Assembly: GCA_046732895.1 (NCBI GenBank)
Contig: JBKPNZ010000014.1
Span: 5,353 to 69,352 of the forward strand
Length of the DNA: 64,000 bases
Reading direction: 5' to 3'
DNA from: JBKPNZ01 sp046732895
GTDB lineage: Bacteria > Actinomycetota > Thermoleophilia > Solirubrobacterales > 70-9
Both the position numbers and the translations under genes were made by a program. This document shows, one piece after another, positions 18,419 to 25,939 of the stretch (the stretch's first letter is position 1; each line of letters begins with the position of its first letter). The notes under the pieces are model-generated. The model was given only the letters and a program-made list of their open reading frames with translations. It was not told where the DNA came from and did not search any database.

Positions 18419-18967
18419 ATGAGCGAGAACGAATCCCACGAGCTTGTAACCGACCAGGCCGGGCGCGAGGCTTCGGGGGCGCGTCAGTACGGGCGCTACC
18501 TCGAGGAGTTCGAGGTCGGCGCCGTCTACAAGCACTGGCCGGCGAAGACCGTGACCGAGGCGGACGATCACCTCTTCTGCCTGATCACGATGAATCACCA
18601 TCCGCTCCACATCAACGACCACTACGCCTCGCAGTCCCAGCAGGGTCAGAACGTCGTCGTTGGCCCGCTGGTCTACTCCCTGGCGGTCGGGATGACCGTC
18701 GGCGACGTCTCGGGGAAGGCGATCGCCAACCTCGCGACCGAGGAGCTCAGCCATCCGAATCCGGTCTTCCACGGGGACACGCTCTTCTGCGAGTCGGAGG
18801 TCCTCGAGGTGAGGCCGTCGCAGTCAAAGCCCGACCGCGGCATCGTCAAGGTCCACACCCGCGTCTACAAGCAGGACGGGACACTCGTGGCCGAGTTCAA
18901 GCGGGCCGTCCTCGTGCCGCGGAAGCCGAACGGCGACACGCCGACCCCCGAAGGCGACGTCGACTGA
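18419..18967 (+). CDS. MaoC-family hydratase, candidate mesaconyl-CoA hydratase
   Basis: Hot-dog-fold MaoC dehydratase/hydratase, 182 residues. The hydratase-type segment TVTEADDHLFCLITMNHHPLHINDHYA (about residues 43-70) contains the Asp/His region of the family, followed by NPVFHGDTLFCESEVLEVRPSQS and IVKVHTRVYKQDG. This single-domain form resembles the MaoC protein found with ccr, ecm and mcl in Streptomyces ethylmalonyl-CoA clusters, where it hydrates mesaconyl-CoA to beta-methylmalyl-CoA. That assignment rests on family resemblance and on the partner enzymes in this window. ATG 18419. The reading frame of an ATP-PEPCK remnant starts at its very end. Confidence 0.85.
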   Translation: MSENESHELVTDQAGREASGARQYGRYLEEFEVGAVYKHWPAKTVTEADDHLFCLITMNHHPLHINDHYASQSQQGQNVVVGPLVYSLAVGMTVGDVSGKAIANLATEELSHPNPVFHGDTLFCESEVLEVRPSQSKPDRGIVKVHTRVYKQDGTLVAEFKRAVLVPRKPNGDTPTPEGDVD

Positions 18968-18968
18968 G

Positions 18969-19364
18969 CCCGCACATCCCTGGGCCGTCCTCGCCGCCGA
19001 GCGCGGAGTCGACGCGGTCCTCGTCGAGGGTGACGGCATCCTGCCGGCCGTCGCTCGGCTCGGCGATGCCCGCTTTCTCCTGAAGGCGGGGCGGGTGGGC
19101 GGGCCTGAGGATGAGCCCGGATCGAGGCCGATCACCGAGGATCTCGTGGGGCGGGTGCTCGATGCCGCGGCGGCGGGTGAGGTCGAGTGGGAGGTCGATC
19201 CCGACTTCGGCTATGAGGTCGCGGCGAAGGTGCCCGGCGTCGACCCGCCGGAGGATGGGCTGCTGATGCCGCGTTTTCTCTACACGCGAGCCGATCGCGT
19301 CTACGAGCACGCGGCGATCGTCGCCCGGGTCCGGGATGAGGTCACCCGGCTGATCGAGAGCTGA
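18969..19364 (+). pseudogene. C-terminal remnant of an ATP-type PEP carboxykinase
   Basis: An open frame of about 130 codons with no credible start: the first in-frame GTG is at 19095, yet the frame upstream reads protein-like (HPWAVLAAERGVDAVLVEGD). The rest aligns by eye with the end of ATP-dependent PEPCK: LLKAGRVGGP ... ITEDLVGRVLDAAAAGEVEW against the LVNTGWVGG ... AIIDAILNGSLD region, then AKVPGVDPPEDGLLMPRFLY against ELPGVDTKILDPRNTY, then a closing helix. The catalytic and nucleotide-binding parts, normally some 400 residues, are missing and the MaoC gene stands in their place. It is best read as a 5'-deleted pseudogene. If GTG 19095 is used it would encode an 89-residue protein of no obvious function. 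Confidence 0.6.
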
Positions 19365-19377
19365 CGAGGTCCGTCGC

Positions 19378-20352
19378 CTAGATCAGCTCGGCGACGGCGG
19401 TGAGTCCGGCGTCGAAGTCGGTCCCAGGGACGGCACCGATGCAGGGCGAGATAGTGCCCGCCTCCCGGTAGCGCTCCACCGCTCCGCGAACCTCATCGGG
19501 GCCGCCGATCCCGGCCAGGCTCTCGATCATCGCGTCCGAGAGCCCGGCCTTGGCCCGCTCGACGTCGCCCGCCTGCATCCCTTCGTCGAAGGCCTTGAGG
19601 TCGTCGCCGAAACCCGAGCCCTCGAGCATCGCCCGGTAGAACGGCAGGGAGGCGTAGGTAACGAGCTGATCGCGCATCCGCTCCCGTGCCGCCTTCGGGT
19701 CATCGGTCAGGCCGACGGGGACGGCGGCGACGATGTCGAAGCCCTTGAGGTCCTTGCCGGCGCGCTCGCGTCCCTCCCGCACGTGAGGGATGACGACGTC
19801 GCGGACGTAGTCCGGGTTGCAGAGCCAGAGCATGACCCCGTCGCCGATCTCGCCGGCGAGCCTCAGCATGTTCGGCGAGAGCGCGGCGATCTTGATCGGG
19901 AGGTCCGCCCGCGCCTGGTAGCCCATGAACTGGAAGCGGGTGTTGAAGAACTCGCCCTCGGGCGGCGCCTCGCCGGCCAGGATCGCCCGCACGACGGAGA
20001 CGTACTCGCGCATCTGGCTGACGGGCTTGGAGATCTCGGCGTCGTACCAGTTCTCGACGGTCACCTTGTGGCTGACGCCCAGGCCCAGCACCATGCGGCC
20101 GCCGGAGAACTCGTCGATCGTCGCCGCGGCCTGCGCCATCGTCACCGGCGCCCGAGAGAAAATCGGCACGACGCCGGTCCCGAGCTTGATCCGCTCGGTC
20201 ACAGACGCGTACGCGGCGAGGACGCTCAGCGAGTCGCGGCCGGCGATATGGGTCACGTAAGCGGCCTCGAACCCGAGCTCGTCGGCGCGCTTCACCCGCT
20301 CGAGCGCGGAGTCGAGCGAACGCCCGACGGAGATGAACGCCCCGATCGCCAC
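19378..20352 (-). CDS. LLM-class F420-dependent oxidoreductase
   Basis: Luciferase-like TIM-barrel oxidoreductase, 324 residues. Seen: an N-terminal strand MAIGAFISVG, DELGFEAAYVTHIAGRD, RIKLGTGVVPIFSRAPVTMAQAAATIDEFSGGRMVLGLGVSH broken over several strands (the standard LLM core), and LPIKIAALSPNMLRLAGEIGDG. This subgroup generally binds F420 rather than FMN, and F420 synthesis genes are in this window. GTG 20352 start; it converges on the PEPCK remnant. Substrate unknown. Confidence 0.88.
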   Translation of the reverse strand: MAIGAFISVGRSLDSALERVKRADELGFEAAYVTHIAGRDSLSVLAAYASVTERIKLGTGVVPIFSRAPVTMAQAAATIDEFSGGRMVLGLGVSHKVTVENWYDAEISKPVSQMREYVSVVRAILAGEAPPEGEFFNTRFQFMGYQARADLPIKIAALSPNMLRLAGEIGDGVMLWLCNPDYVRDVVIPHVREGRERAGKDLKGFDIVAAVPVGLTDDPKAARERMRDQLVTYASLPFYRAMLEGSGFGDDLKAFDEGMQAGDVERAKAGLSDAMIESLAGIGGPDEVRGAVERYREAGTISPCIGAVPGTDFDAGLTAVAELI

Positions 20353-20471
20353 CGCGGCATCCTATGGCCCCCCCAAGCAGCGATGGTCGAGAAAACGCGT
20401 CATTGGCGCGTTAACGCGACCATCGCCCGGCCAATGGCGCCTCCAGAACGCTGTCGCACTACCTTCCCCGC

Positions 20472-21008
20472 ATGCCCGAACCCGCCACCGCGACCGAACC
20501 GACGCGCGTCCCATCACCACCACCCGACGTCGTCGCCACCACCCGCCTCGCCGCCCCCGCCGACGTCGTCTGGGCCCGCGCCGTGAGCCCCGAGGGCATC
20601 AACGACGAGCTGCGCCCGATCCTCCGCATGACGATGCCGCGCGCCTACCGCGGCAAGACGATCGACGACGTCAAGGTTGGCGAGCCGCTGGGCCGCAGCT
20701 GGATCTTCCTCCTCGGAGTGCTCCCGGTCGACTACGACGACCTGATGCTCGCCGAGCTCGAGCCCGGCCGCCGCTTCCGCGAGCGCTCGACCATGCTCAG
20801 CATGAGCGCCTGGCAGCACGAGCGCGAAGTCGTTCCGGCAGGGGAGGCGGAGTGCGAGGTCACCGACCGCCTCACGTTCACGCTCCGCCCGCCGATGGCG
20901 TGGATCCCGGGCATGAAGCGACTGGCGATCGCAACGGTCCGCCACCTCTTCGCGCACCGCCACCGGCGGCTCGCCGAGCATTACGGCTCCTCGGCCGAGC
21001 GAGCCTAG
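20472..21008 (+). CDS. SRPBCC-family (START-like) protein
   Basis: A 178-residue protein with a polyketide-cyclase/START-like layout: ATTRLAAPADVVWARAVSPEGINDELRPILRM (helix-grip entry), LGRSWIFLLGVLPVDYDDLMLAELEPGRRF, and the long C-terminal helix MKRLAIATVRHLFAHRHRRLAEHY. Such domains bind hydrophobic ligands in a deep cavity. The N-terminal 20 residues are Pro/Thr-rich and probably disordered. Its stop overlaps the stop of the small membrane protein on the other strand at CTAG 21005-21008. Confidence 0.7.
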   Translation: MPEPATATEPTRVPSPPPDVVATTRLAAPADVVWARAVSPEGINDELRPILRMTMPRAYRGKTIDDVKVGEPLGRSWIFLLGVLPVDYDDLMLAELEPGRRFRERSTMLSMSAWQHEREVVPAGEAECEVTDRLTFTLRPPMAWIPGMKRLAIATVRHLFAHRHRRLAEHYGSSAERA

Positions 21009-21118
21009 TCCCGCTCGGCTCGCGAGCGAGGCGCCAGAAGCGCGAGTAAGACCGCCACCGCGACTACCACGACGACGCCCACGAAGCTCGCAACACCGAG
21101 GAGGTAAGCGATCACCAT
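21005..21118 (-). CDS. Very small single-span membrane protein
   Basis: A 37-residue open frame (MVIAYLLGVASFVGVVVVVAV...) with one strongly hydrophobic helix of about 27 residues followed by a basic tail RSRAERD. ATG 21118 is chosen because the hydrophobic helix begins there; upstream in-frame residues are proline/arginine-rich. No family is recognised. Size makes it uncertain, though the clean hydrophobic-then-charged pattern argues against chance. Confidence 0.4.
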   Translation of the reverse strand: MVIAYLLGVASFVGVVVVVAVAVLLALLAPRSRAERD

Positions 21119-21208
21119 GCCAATCGCCGCCGCACTGCGAGGGCAGCGAGGGTGGGGAAGGGGCCGCTCGGCAGGAAGATCACGCTCTTCGTCCAAGCGG
21201 CGATCCCG

Positions 21209-21574
21209 CTACAGGAGTCTTGCCGCCACGGCGTAGACGGCAAATAGCGCGAGACTTGCCGCGACCATCGGAATGCCCTGCGTGCTTCCGCGTGTTCGTA
21301 GCACCATCCCGATGACCACTCCAAGCGGCGGGAAGAGCACTGCGGCAAGCCAGCCGAGGACCGACCAGCCCTCGGACGTGAAGCGAAACTCGTTCGGCTC
21401 GACATGGTCGCTCCAGACCCACGTGGCGGATGCCGAGGCACCTATGAACCAGGCGATCGCGACCGCACCGGGCGATGCTCCGTTCACGAGCAGCCCCGTG
21501 GCAGCAGCGAGCGCACTGCCGCCAGCGATCGAGAAGATGGCGATCCACGCGGCGCGGGCTTGCGATCGACTCAT
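21209..21574 (-). CDS. Small multi-span membrane protein
   Basis: A 121-residue protein with about four membrane segments: AWIAIFSIAGGSALAAATGLL, PGAVAIAWFIGASASATWVW, a re-entrant or full span WSVLGWLAAVLFPPLGVVIGMV, and MVAASLALFAVYAVAARLL. Between spans 2 and 3 is a short polar loop DHVEPNEFRFTSEG. Family unknown. ATG 21574 is the only good start. Confidence 0.55.
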   Translation of the reverse strand: MSRSQARAAWIAIFSIAGGSALAAATGLLVNGASPGAVAIAWFIGASASATWVWSDHVEPNEFRFTSEGWSVLGWLAAVLFPPLGVVIGMVLRTRGSTQGIPMVAASLALFAVYAVAARLL

Positions 21575-21679
21575 ACACCGGCTATCGGCCCACGGGCGAC
21601 CTCTCTTAAAGGCTGCTCGCCTTCCGTGAGCAGCGGACTCCCGTCCCTGTCGCCACGACCCGCGGTCATCATTTGCTCT

Positions 21680-22204
21680 GTGGCGAGCAACGCGTCAGAG
21701 CGACTCCGTTGGGCGGTCGAGCTCCTCGAGGTTGATCCAGACAATCGCATCCTCGAGGTGGGCTGCGGCCACGGCGTGGCCGTTTCGCTGGTGTGTGATC
21801 GGCTCGACGGTGGGCGGATCACGGCGGTTGACCGCTCTCCGAAGATGATCGAGGCAGCCAAGAAGCGAAACCAAGCTCATGCTCGGAAGGTGCGGTTCGT
21901 CGCCGCCAGCCTCGCGGAGGCGGATCTCAGAGACGAGGTCTATGACAAGGTCTTGGCGGTCCACGTAGCCGCGCTGCACAAGCCGGGAGATGAGCTCGAG
22001 ATCGTCCGGAGACGGCTCGCCCCCGGCGGCGGCCTTTACCTGGTCAGCCAGGCGCCAGGATGGAGCGCATCAGGTCAAGCCAAGCGATTCGGCGCGGAAC
22101 TCGCCGGGGTGCTCGGGGAGACTGGCTTCGATGTCGAGGACGCACCTGTCAAGGATCTGGGGACCGGATTCGCCGCAGCCGTCATCGCTCGAGCGTCGCG
22201 GTGA
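21680..22204 (+). CDS. SAM-dependent class I methyltransferase
   Basis: About 174 residues with the Rossmann methyltransferase core: NRILEVGCGHGVAVSLVCDRL (motif I), GRITAVDRSPKMIEAAKKRN (motif II acidic loop), and DEVYDKVLAVHVAALHKPGDELEIVRRRLAPGG across motifs IV-V. GTG 21680 is preferred because the protein then begins ASNASERLRWAVELL, the usual first helix; GTG 21626 is possible. The acceptor is unknown. Upstream and downstream genes are on the opposite strand. Confidence 0.82.
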   Translation: MASNASERLRWAVELLEVDPDNRILEVGCGHGVAVSLVCDRLDGGRITAVDRSPKMIEAAKKRNQAHARKVRFVAASLAEADLRDEVYDKVLAVHVAALHKPGDELEIVRRRLAPGGGLYLVSQAPGWSASGQAKRFGAELAGVLGETGFDVEDAPVKDLGTGFAAAVIARASR

Positions 22205-22291
22205 CCGGCGACTAGCTTCGCCCGGGGCTTGCGCTTTCAGGCGAGGGGAGGCGTAACTCAGCCAGCGCCACGGCAACTGGTCATCGTCCAA

Positions 22292-22311
22292 GACAGGCGT
22301 CTGTGCCTGTC
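22292..22311. terminator. Hairpin between convergent genes
   Basis: Perfect 7-base arms GACAGGC (22292-22298) and GCCTGTC (22305-22311) with loop GTCTGT, placed between the convergent methyltransferase and oxidoreductase genes. It could terminate both directions. The remainder of the 163-bp gap shows nothing recognisable. Confidence 0.45.
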
Positions 22312-22367
22312 GCCGATTCGCTTCCGCTTTCGGACCCGTTGCACGCGTTCGGCGGCAGGAGGCGTTG

Positions 22368-23366
22368 TCAGTCGAGCGTGATGACGACCTTGCCGTTGGC
22401 GCGGCCCTGCTCGACGTCCGCCAGCGCCTCGAGGGTCTGGTCGAACGGGAACGTCTTGTCGATGACCGGTCGGAGCTGGCCGGCGTCGTAGAGGGAGGCC
22501 AGCTCGCGCAGCTGCCCGCCGTTGGCCCGCATCCACAGGAACGAGTAGCTCACCCCCAGCTTCCGCGCCTGCTTGCGGACCTTGCGGCTCAGCAGCCCCA
22601 TCACCGCGCCCATGTACTTCGGCGCCCCGAGCTGCTTCGCGAACCCGGGGTCCGGCGGGCCGGCCACGCCGATCGCCTGTCCGCCCGGCTTGAGGACCGT
22701 GAGGGACTTCTCGAGGTTCTCGCCACCTCGCGAGTCCAACACCACGTCGTAGCCGGAGAGGACCTCGGCGAAATCCTCCTGCGTATAGTCGACGACGACG
22801 TCGGCGCCGAGGCTGTGCACCAGCTCCGCGTTCTTTCCGCTCGCGGTCGTCGCCACCGTGGCGCCGAGGTGCTTGGCGAGCTGGATAACGGTCGAGCCCA
22901 GGCCGCCGGAGCCGGCGTGGACGAGGACCTTCTGGCCGGGCTTCACCTGGGCGCGGTCGACGAGCGCCTGCCAGGCGGCCAGTGACACCAGCGGCACCCC
23001 GGCCGCCTCGTGCAGGGTGAGCGAGGCTGGCTTGGGCGCGACGTCGGCATGGTCGATCGCGATGTACTCCGCAAAGGTCCCGATCCGCAGGTCGCGGGGA
23101 CGGGCGTAGACCTCGTGGCCTACCTGGAAGTCGCGTACGGCCGAGCCGAGCCTCGTTACCACGCCGGCGACGTCGTGGCCGAGCACGAACGGGGTCTGGT
23201 ATTTGAGGAGCCGCTTGAACTCGCCGTTGCGGACCATCTTGTCCAGCGGGTTGATGCCGGCGGCGCTCACCTTGACCAGCACGTCACCGTCGCCGACCTC
23301 GGGCTCGGGTACATCGGCGGCGCGGAGTCCGTCCTTGCCGTAGTGCTCGACGACGAATGCCTTCAT
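22368..23366 (-). CDS. NADP-dependent quinone-oxidoreductase-like (zinc-free MDR)
   Basis: Medium-chain dehydrogenase/reductase of the quinone oxidoreductase type, 332 residues. Visible: MKAFVVEHYGKDG, GINPLDKMVRNG, FVLGHDVAGVVTRLGSAV, AGVPLVSLAAWQAL, and the nucleotide motif VLVHAGSGGLGSTVIQLAKHLGA. No structural or catalytic zinc cysteines are present. ATG 23366 overlaps the stop of the SDR-hydrolase fusion gene (ATGA), so both form one operon under the two palindromes at 25116-25147. The likely role is reduction of an enone or quinone, perhaps in detoxification. Confidence 0.88.
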   Translation of the reverse strand: MKAFVVEHYGKDGLRAADVPEPEVGDGDVLVKVSAAGINPLDKMVRNGEFKRLLKYQTPFVLGHDVAGVVTRLGSAVRDFQVGHEVYARPRDLRIGTFAEYIAIDHADVAPKPASLTLHEAAGVPLVSLAAWQALVDRAQVKPGQKVLVHAGSGGLGSTVIQLAKHLGATVATTASGKNAELVHSLGADVVVDYTQEDFAEVLSGYDVVLDSRGGENLEKSLTVLKPGGQAIGVAGPPDPGFAKQLGAPKYMGAVMGLLSRKVRKQARKLGVSYSFLWMRANGGQLRELASLYDAGQLRPVIDKTFPFDQTLEALADVEQGRANGKVVITLD

Positions 23367-25096
23367 GACCGTAGGAACTCGAGAGCCCGCTTGACGAAGT
23401 CCTCGTGGAACTGGAACACGCCGCCGTGCCCGGCGTCGGGATAGAGGACGAGCTGGCTGTTCGGGAGTCGTCGATCGAGGTCGACGGTGTTCTTGGTGGG
23501 CACCATCTTGTCGCTCTCGCCGTTCATGACGAGCACCGGCTGGTGGATGCTCGTGAGGTCCGCCGGCTCCTGCTGACCCCACCGGTGGATGGCCTTGAGC
23601 TGGGCTCGGAATGAGCCTACGGAGATCGGCTTGTCGCGGTCGTTCGTACGTTCCTCGAGCCGTGCCAGGAACTCCTTCGCGGCTCCGCGCCCGTTCGGAG
23701 TCCTGGTGAAGAAGAGGAACTCCTTGGGGTCCCGCCGCGTGAGCAGTCCTCGCGCGGTGTCAAGGTAGGAGATGCGGGTCACCTTCTCGATGCCATCGCC
23801 TCCCGCGGGGCCGGTTCCGGCGAGGATCATCTTGCGCACGAGCCGCGGCTCCTCCTGCGCGATCACCTGGGCGATCATGCCGCCCATGGAAAACCCGAAC
23901 AGGTCGACCTGATCGAAGCCGAGGGCACGGATGAAGGTCACGGCGTCGCTCGCCATCTCCTCGATGGTCCTCGGCGTGGACCCACTGGAGGCACCGACAC
24001 CGCGGTTGTCGAAGGTGATGACCCGATGCCTCGCAGCGAAGCCGTCCACGACTCGGGGGTCCCAGTTGTCCAGGACCGCGGCCAGGTGGGTGAGAAAGAC
24101 CACCGGTACCCCCGTGCGCGGGCCGAGCTGACGGTAGGCGAACTCCACCCCGCCAACGTCGATGATCTCGGTCGGCGCGTGCTCGTGTGTAGTGCTCATG
24201 CTCACCGTCTCTCCCGACCGGCCGCCGTGCGGGTGGGACCCCGCCTGTGGCGCTGGCGAGGGGACGGAGGAGCTTGCTCGACCGTTGAGTTGGTTGATCT
24301 TGCGGATCTGCTTGTCGAACACGGGCGCGGGCGCGTAGCGGCGCAGCTTGGTCACGCGGCGCGCGAGCGGCCCGGCCGGGTATCGGAGCTTCGGGCGCGA
24401 GTCGGTGGCCGCGGCGACGATGGCCTCGCCGACGACCGATGGCTCGCCGCCGCCCTTGATCGCTTCGGCGGTCAGTGCGTCGAGCACCTCGCTGCGTCGC
24501 GCATAGACGGGAAGCGGTTCATCGGCACGGATGGCGTTCGTGCCGAACGAGGTCCTGGTGTAGGCGGGCTCTACCAGCAGGACTCGAACCCCCTGCTCCC
24601 GTACCTCGTGATCCAGGGACTCGGAGTACCCCTCCATGGCGTGCTTGGTTGCCGCATATAGGGCCCCGAAAGGCGCCGGGAGCAAGCCCAGGACGGAGCT
24701 GATGTTGATGATCCGGCCGCTGCCGCGCTCCCGCATCTGCGGCAGCACCGCGCGGATCATGCGCATCGCACCGAACAGATTGGTCTCGAACAGGGCCCGA
24801 GCCTGCTCGATCGAACTCTCCTCCGCAGCGCCGGCGACGCCGAGGCCGGCGTTGTTCACCAGCACGTCGATGCGGCCGGACCGGCCGAGCACCTCGCGGA
24901 CCGCGCCGGCCACCGACTGATCGTCCGTGACGTCGAGCGGCAGGAACACCACCTCGTCCCGCTCCTCGCCCGCGACCGCCCTGCGGCTCGTCCCGTAGAC
25001 GGTGAAGCCCGCGGCGCGCAGCTCGCGCGCGGCCGCCTCACCGATCCCCGACGATGCTCCCGTCACCAGCGCTACCCGACCTGTCTCGACCGCCAT
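23363..25096 (-). CDS. SDR oxidoreductase fused to alpha/beta hydrolase
   Basis: One open frame of 577 codons holding two complete enzymes. Residues 1-275 are a short-chain dehydrogenase: VTGASSGIGEAAARELR, LVNNAGLGVAG, and YAATKHAMEGYSESL with catalytic Tyr/Lys. Residues from about 300 are an alpha/beta hydrolase: VVFLTHLAAVLDNWDPRVVDG, FGFSMGGMIAQ (nucleophile Ser), MNGESDKMVP (Asp) and PDAGHGGVFQ (His). The Pro/Ser/Gly-rich linker contains an internal ATG at 24199, preceded by a GGGAG-like site, so the hydrolase may also be made alone. ATG 25096 has AGAGGAG six bases upstream. Divergent from the TetR gene. Either a true fusion or two genes joined by stop-codon loss. Confidence 0.88.
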   Translation of the reverse strand: MAVETGRVALVTGASSGIGEAAARELRAAGFTVYGTSRRAVAGEERDEVVFLPLDVTDDQSVAGAVREVLGRSGRIDVLVNNAGLGVAGAAEESSIEQARALFETNLFGAMRMIRAVLPQMRERGSGRIINISSVLGLLPAPFGALYAATKHAMEGYSESLDHEVREQGVRVLLVEPAYTRTSFGTNAIRADEPLPVYARRSEVLDALTAEAIKGGGEPSVVGEAIVAAATDSRPKLRYPAGPLARRVTKLRRYAPAPVFDKQIRKINQLNGRASSSVPSPAPQAGSHPHGGRSGETVSMSTTHEHAPTEIIDVGGVEFAYRQLGPRTGVPVVFLTHLAAVLDNWDPRVVDGFAARHRVITFDNRGVGASSGSTPRTIEEMASDAVTFIRALGFDQVDLFGFSMGGMIAQVIAQEEPRLVRKMILAGTGPAGGDGIEKVTRISYLDTARGLLTRRDPKEFLFFTRTPNGRGAAKEFLARLEERTNDRDKPISVGSFRAQLKAIHRWGQQEPADLTSIHQPVLVMNGESDKMVPTKNTVDLDRRLPNSQLVLYPDAGHGGVFQFHEDFVKRALEFLRS

Positions 25097-25115
25097 GATC
25101 TGCTCCTCTGATTGA

Positions 25116-25129
25116 ATGACGATCGTCAT
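25116..25129. promoter_or_regulatory. TetR operator candidate, palindrome 1
   Basis: ATGACGATCGTCAT is a perfect 14-base palindrome with core ACGATCGT. It lies in the divergent region between the SDR-hydrolase gene and tetR, 20 bp from the ATG of the former. Its centre is 19 bp from that of a second palindrome with the same core, the arrangement expected for cooperative TetR dimers. Confidence 0.75.
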
Positions 25130-25135
25130 GCTATC

Positions 25136-25153
25136 TTACGATCGTAATATAAT
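25136..25153. promoter_or_regulatory. TetR operator candidate, palindrome 2, with -10 box
   Basis: TTACGATCGTAA (25136-25147) is a perfect 12-base palindrome sharing the core ACGATCGT with the site at 25116-25129. It directly abuts TATAAT (25148-25153), a consensus -10 hexamer oriented toward tetR. Repressor bound here would block that promoter, giving autoregulation as well as control of the divergent operon. Confidence 0.72.
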
Positions 25154-25199
25154 GTGGGACGTGCGTCACACTCCGCCGCGGTTCGAAAGGGAATGAGCT

Positions 25200-25778
25200 A
25201 TGCGCTACAGCAAGGGCCACAAGCAAGCGACGCGACAACGGATCCTCGAAGCCGCCGGGCGGCGCTTCAAGCAGGACGGCATCGACGGCGCGGGCGTGGC
25301 CACCGTGATGTCCGACGCCGGCCTGACGAAAGGCGCCTTCTACGCGCACTTCTCGTCGAAGGAGGATCTGGTCGCTAACGTCCTCGCCGACCAGCTGCGC
25401 GCACAGCGCCAAAGCTTTGACGCCCAGCCCTCGGGTCGGGCGGGACTCGAGGCCTTCGTCCGCTCCTACCTATCTCCGGAACACCGGGACGAGTTCGCGG
25501 ACGGCTGCCCGTCCGCTGCCCTGCTCGACGAGATCGCTCGGCGACCCACCGATACCAGGGACGTCTTCACCGAGGAGGTGATGGGGGTCGTGGACGACAT
25601 CGCCTCACGCCTCGACCCGACCGACGTCGAGGGCGGTCGAGCGGATGCGCTCACGGTCTTCGGATTGATGGTCGGCACGCTTCAGCTCGCCAGGACGCTG
25701 ACGAACCGCGACCTCTCCAACCGGGTCCTCGCCCGCGGCGTGGAGACGGCCGTGAGGCTGCTCGACGACCGGGCATGA
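25200..25778 (+). CDS. TetR/AcrR-family transcriptional regulator
   Basis: Repressor of 192 residues. The N-terminal DNA-binding domain is clear: RQRILEAAGRRFKQDGIDG, then VMSDAGLTKGAFYAHFSSKEDLV, the recognition helix being LTKGAFYAHF. The C-terminal ligand domain (CPSAALLDEIAR ... VFGLMVGTLQLARTL) resembles TetR members that control reductases and dehydrogenases and sense reactive or lipophilic compounds. It is divergent from the SDR-hydrolase/oxidoreductase operon with two palindromes between. ATG 25200. Confidence 0.92.
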   Translation: MRYSKGHKQATRQRILEAAGRRFKQDGIDGAGVATVMSDAGLTKGAFYAHFSSKEDLVANVLADQLRAQRQSFDAQPSGRAGLEAFVRSYLSPEHRDEFADGCPSAALLDEIARRPTDTRDVFTEEVMGVVDDIASRLDPTDVEGGRADALTVFGLMVGTLQLARTLTNRDLSNRVLARGVETAVRLLDDRA

Positions 25779-25893
25779 CCGCGTCGCAACACACTCCCCG
25801 CCGGGCAACGACGACAGCCACGTCTGGGCCGGCGCGTCGCCGACTGGCGATGGGCGCCACCGGCAGGGGAGCGCTCGAGCAGTAGGTGAGCTT

Positions 25894-25908
25894 GACGACG
25901 TAGTCGTC
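25894..25908. terminator. Short hairpin between convergent genes
   Basis: GACGAC (25894-25899), loop GTA, GTCGTC (25903-25908). It lies between tetR and the convergent Asp-box protein gene. The rest of the 161-bp gap holds no supported gene, although the minus strand reads YVVKLTYCSSAPLPVAP here, possibly leftover coding sequence. Confidence 0.35.
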
Positions 25909-25939
25909 CGAGCTACCGCCCTCAATCCACCTTCGGGCG

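Noticed and set aside
20407..20418. Perfect palindrome CGCGTTAACGCG upstream of the LLM and SRPBCC genes
   Set aside because: A single 12-base palindrome without a nearby regulator gene or second copy; could be chance in GC-rich DNA. Not listed as an operator.
25779..25939. Minus-strand text YVVKLTYCSSAPLPVAP after the Asp-box gene
   Set aside because: Looks slightly protein-like but has no start, no stop context and no family; too little to call a pseudogene.
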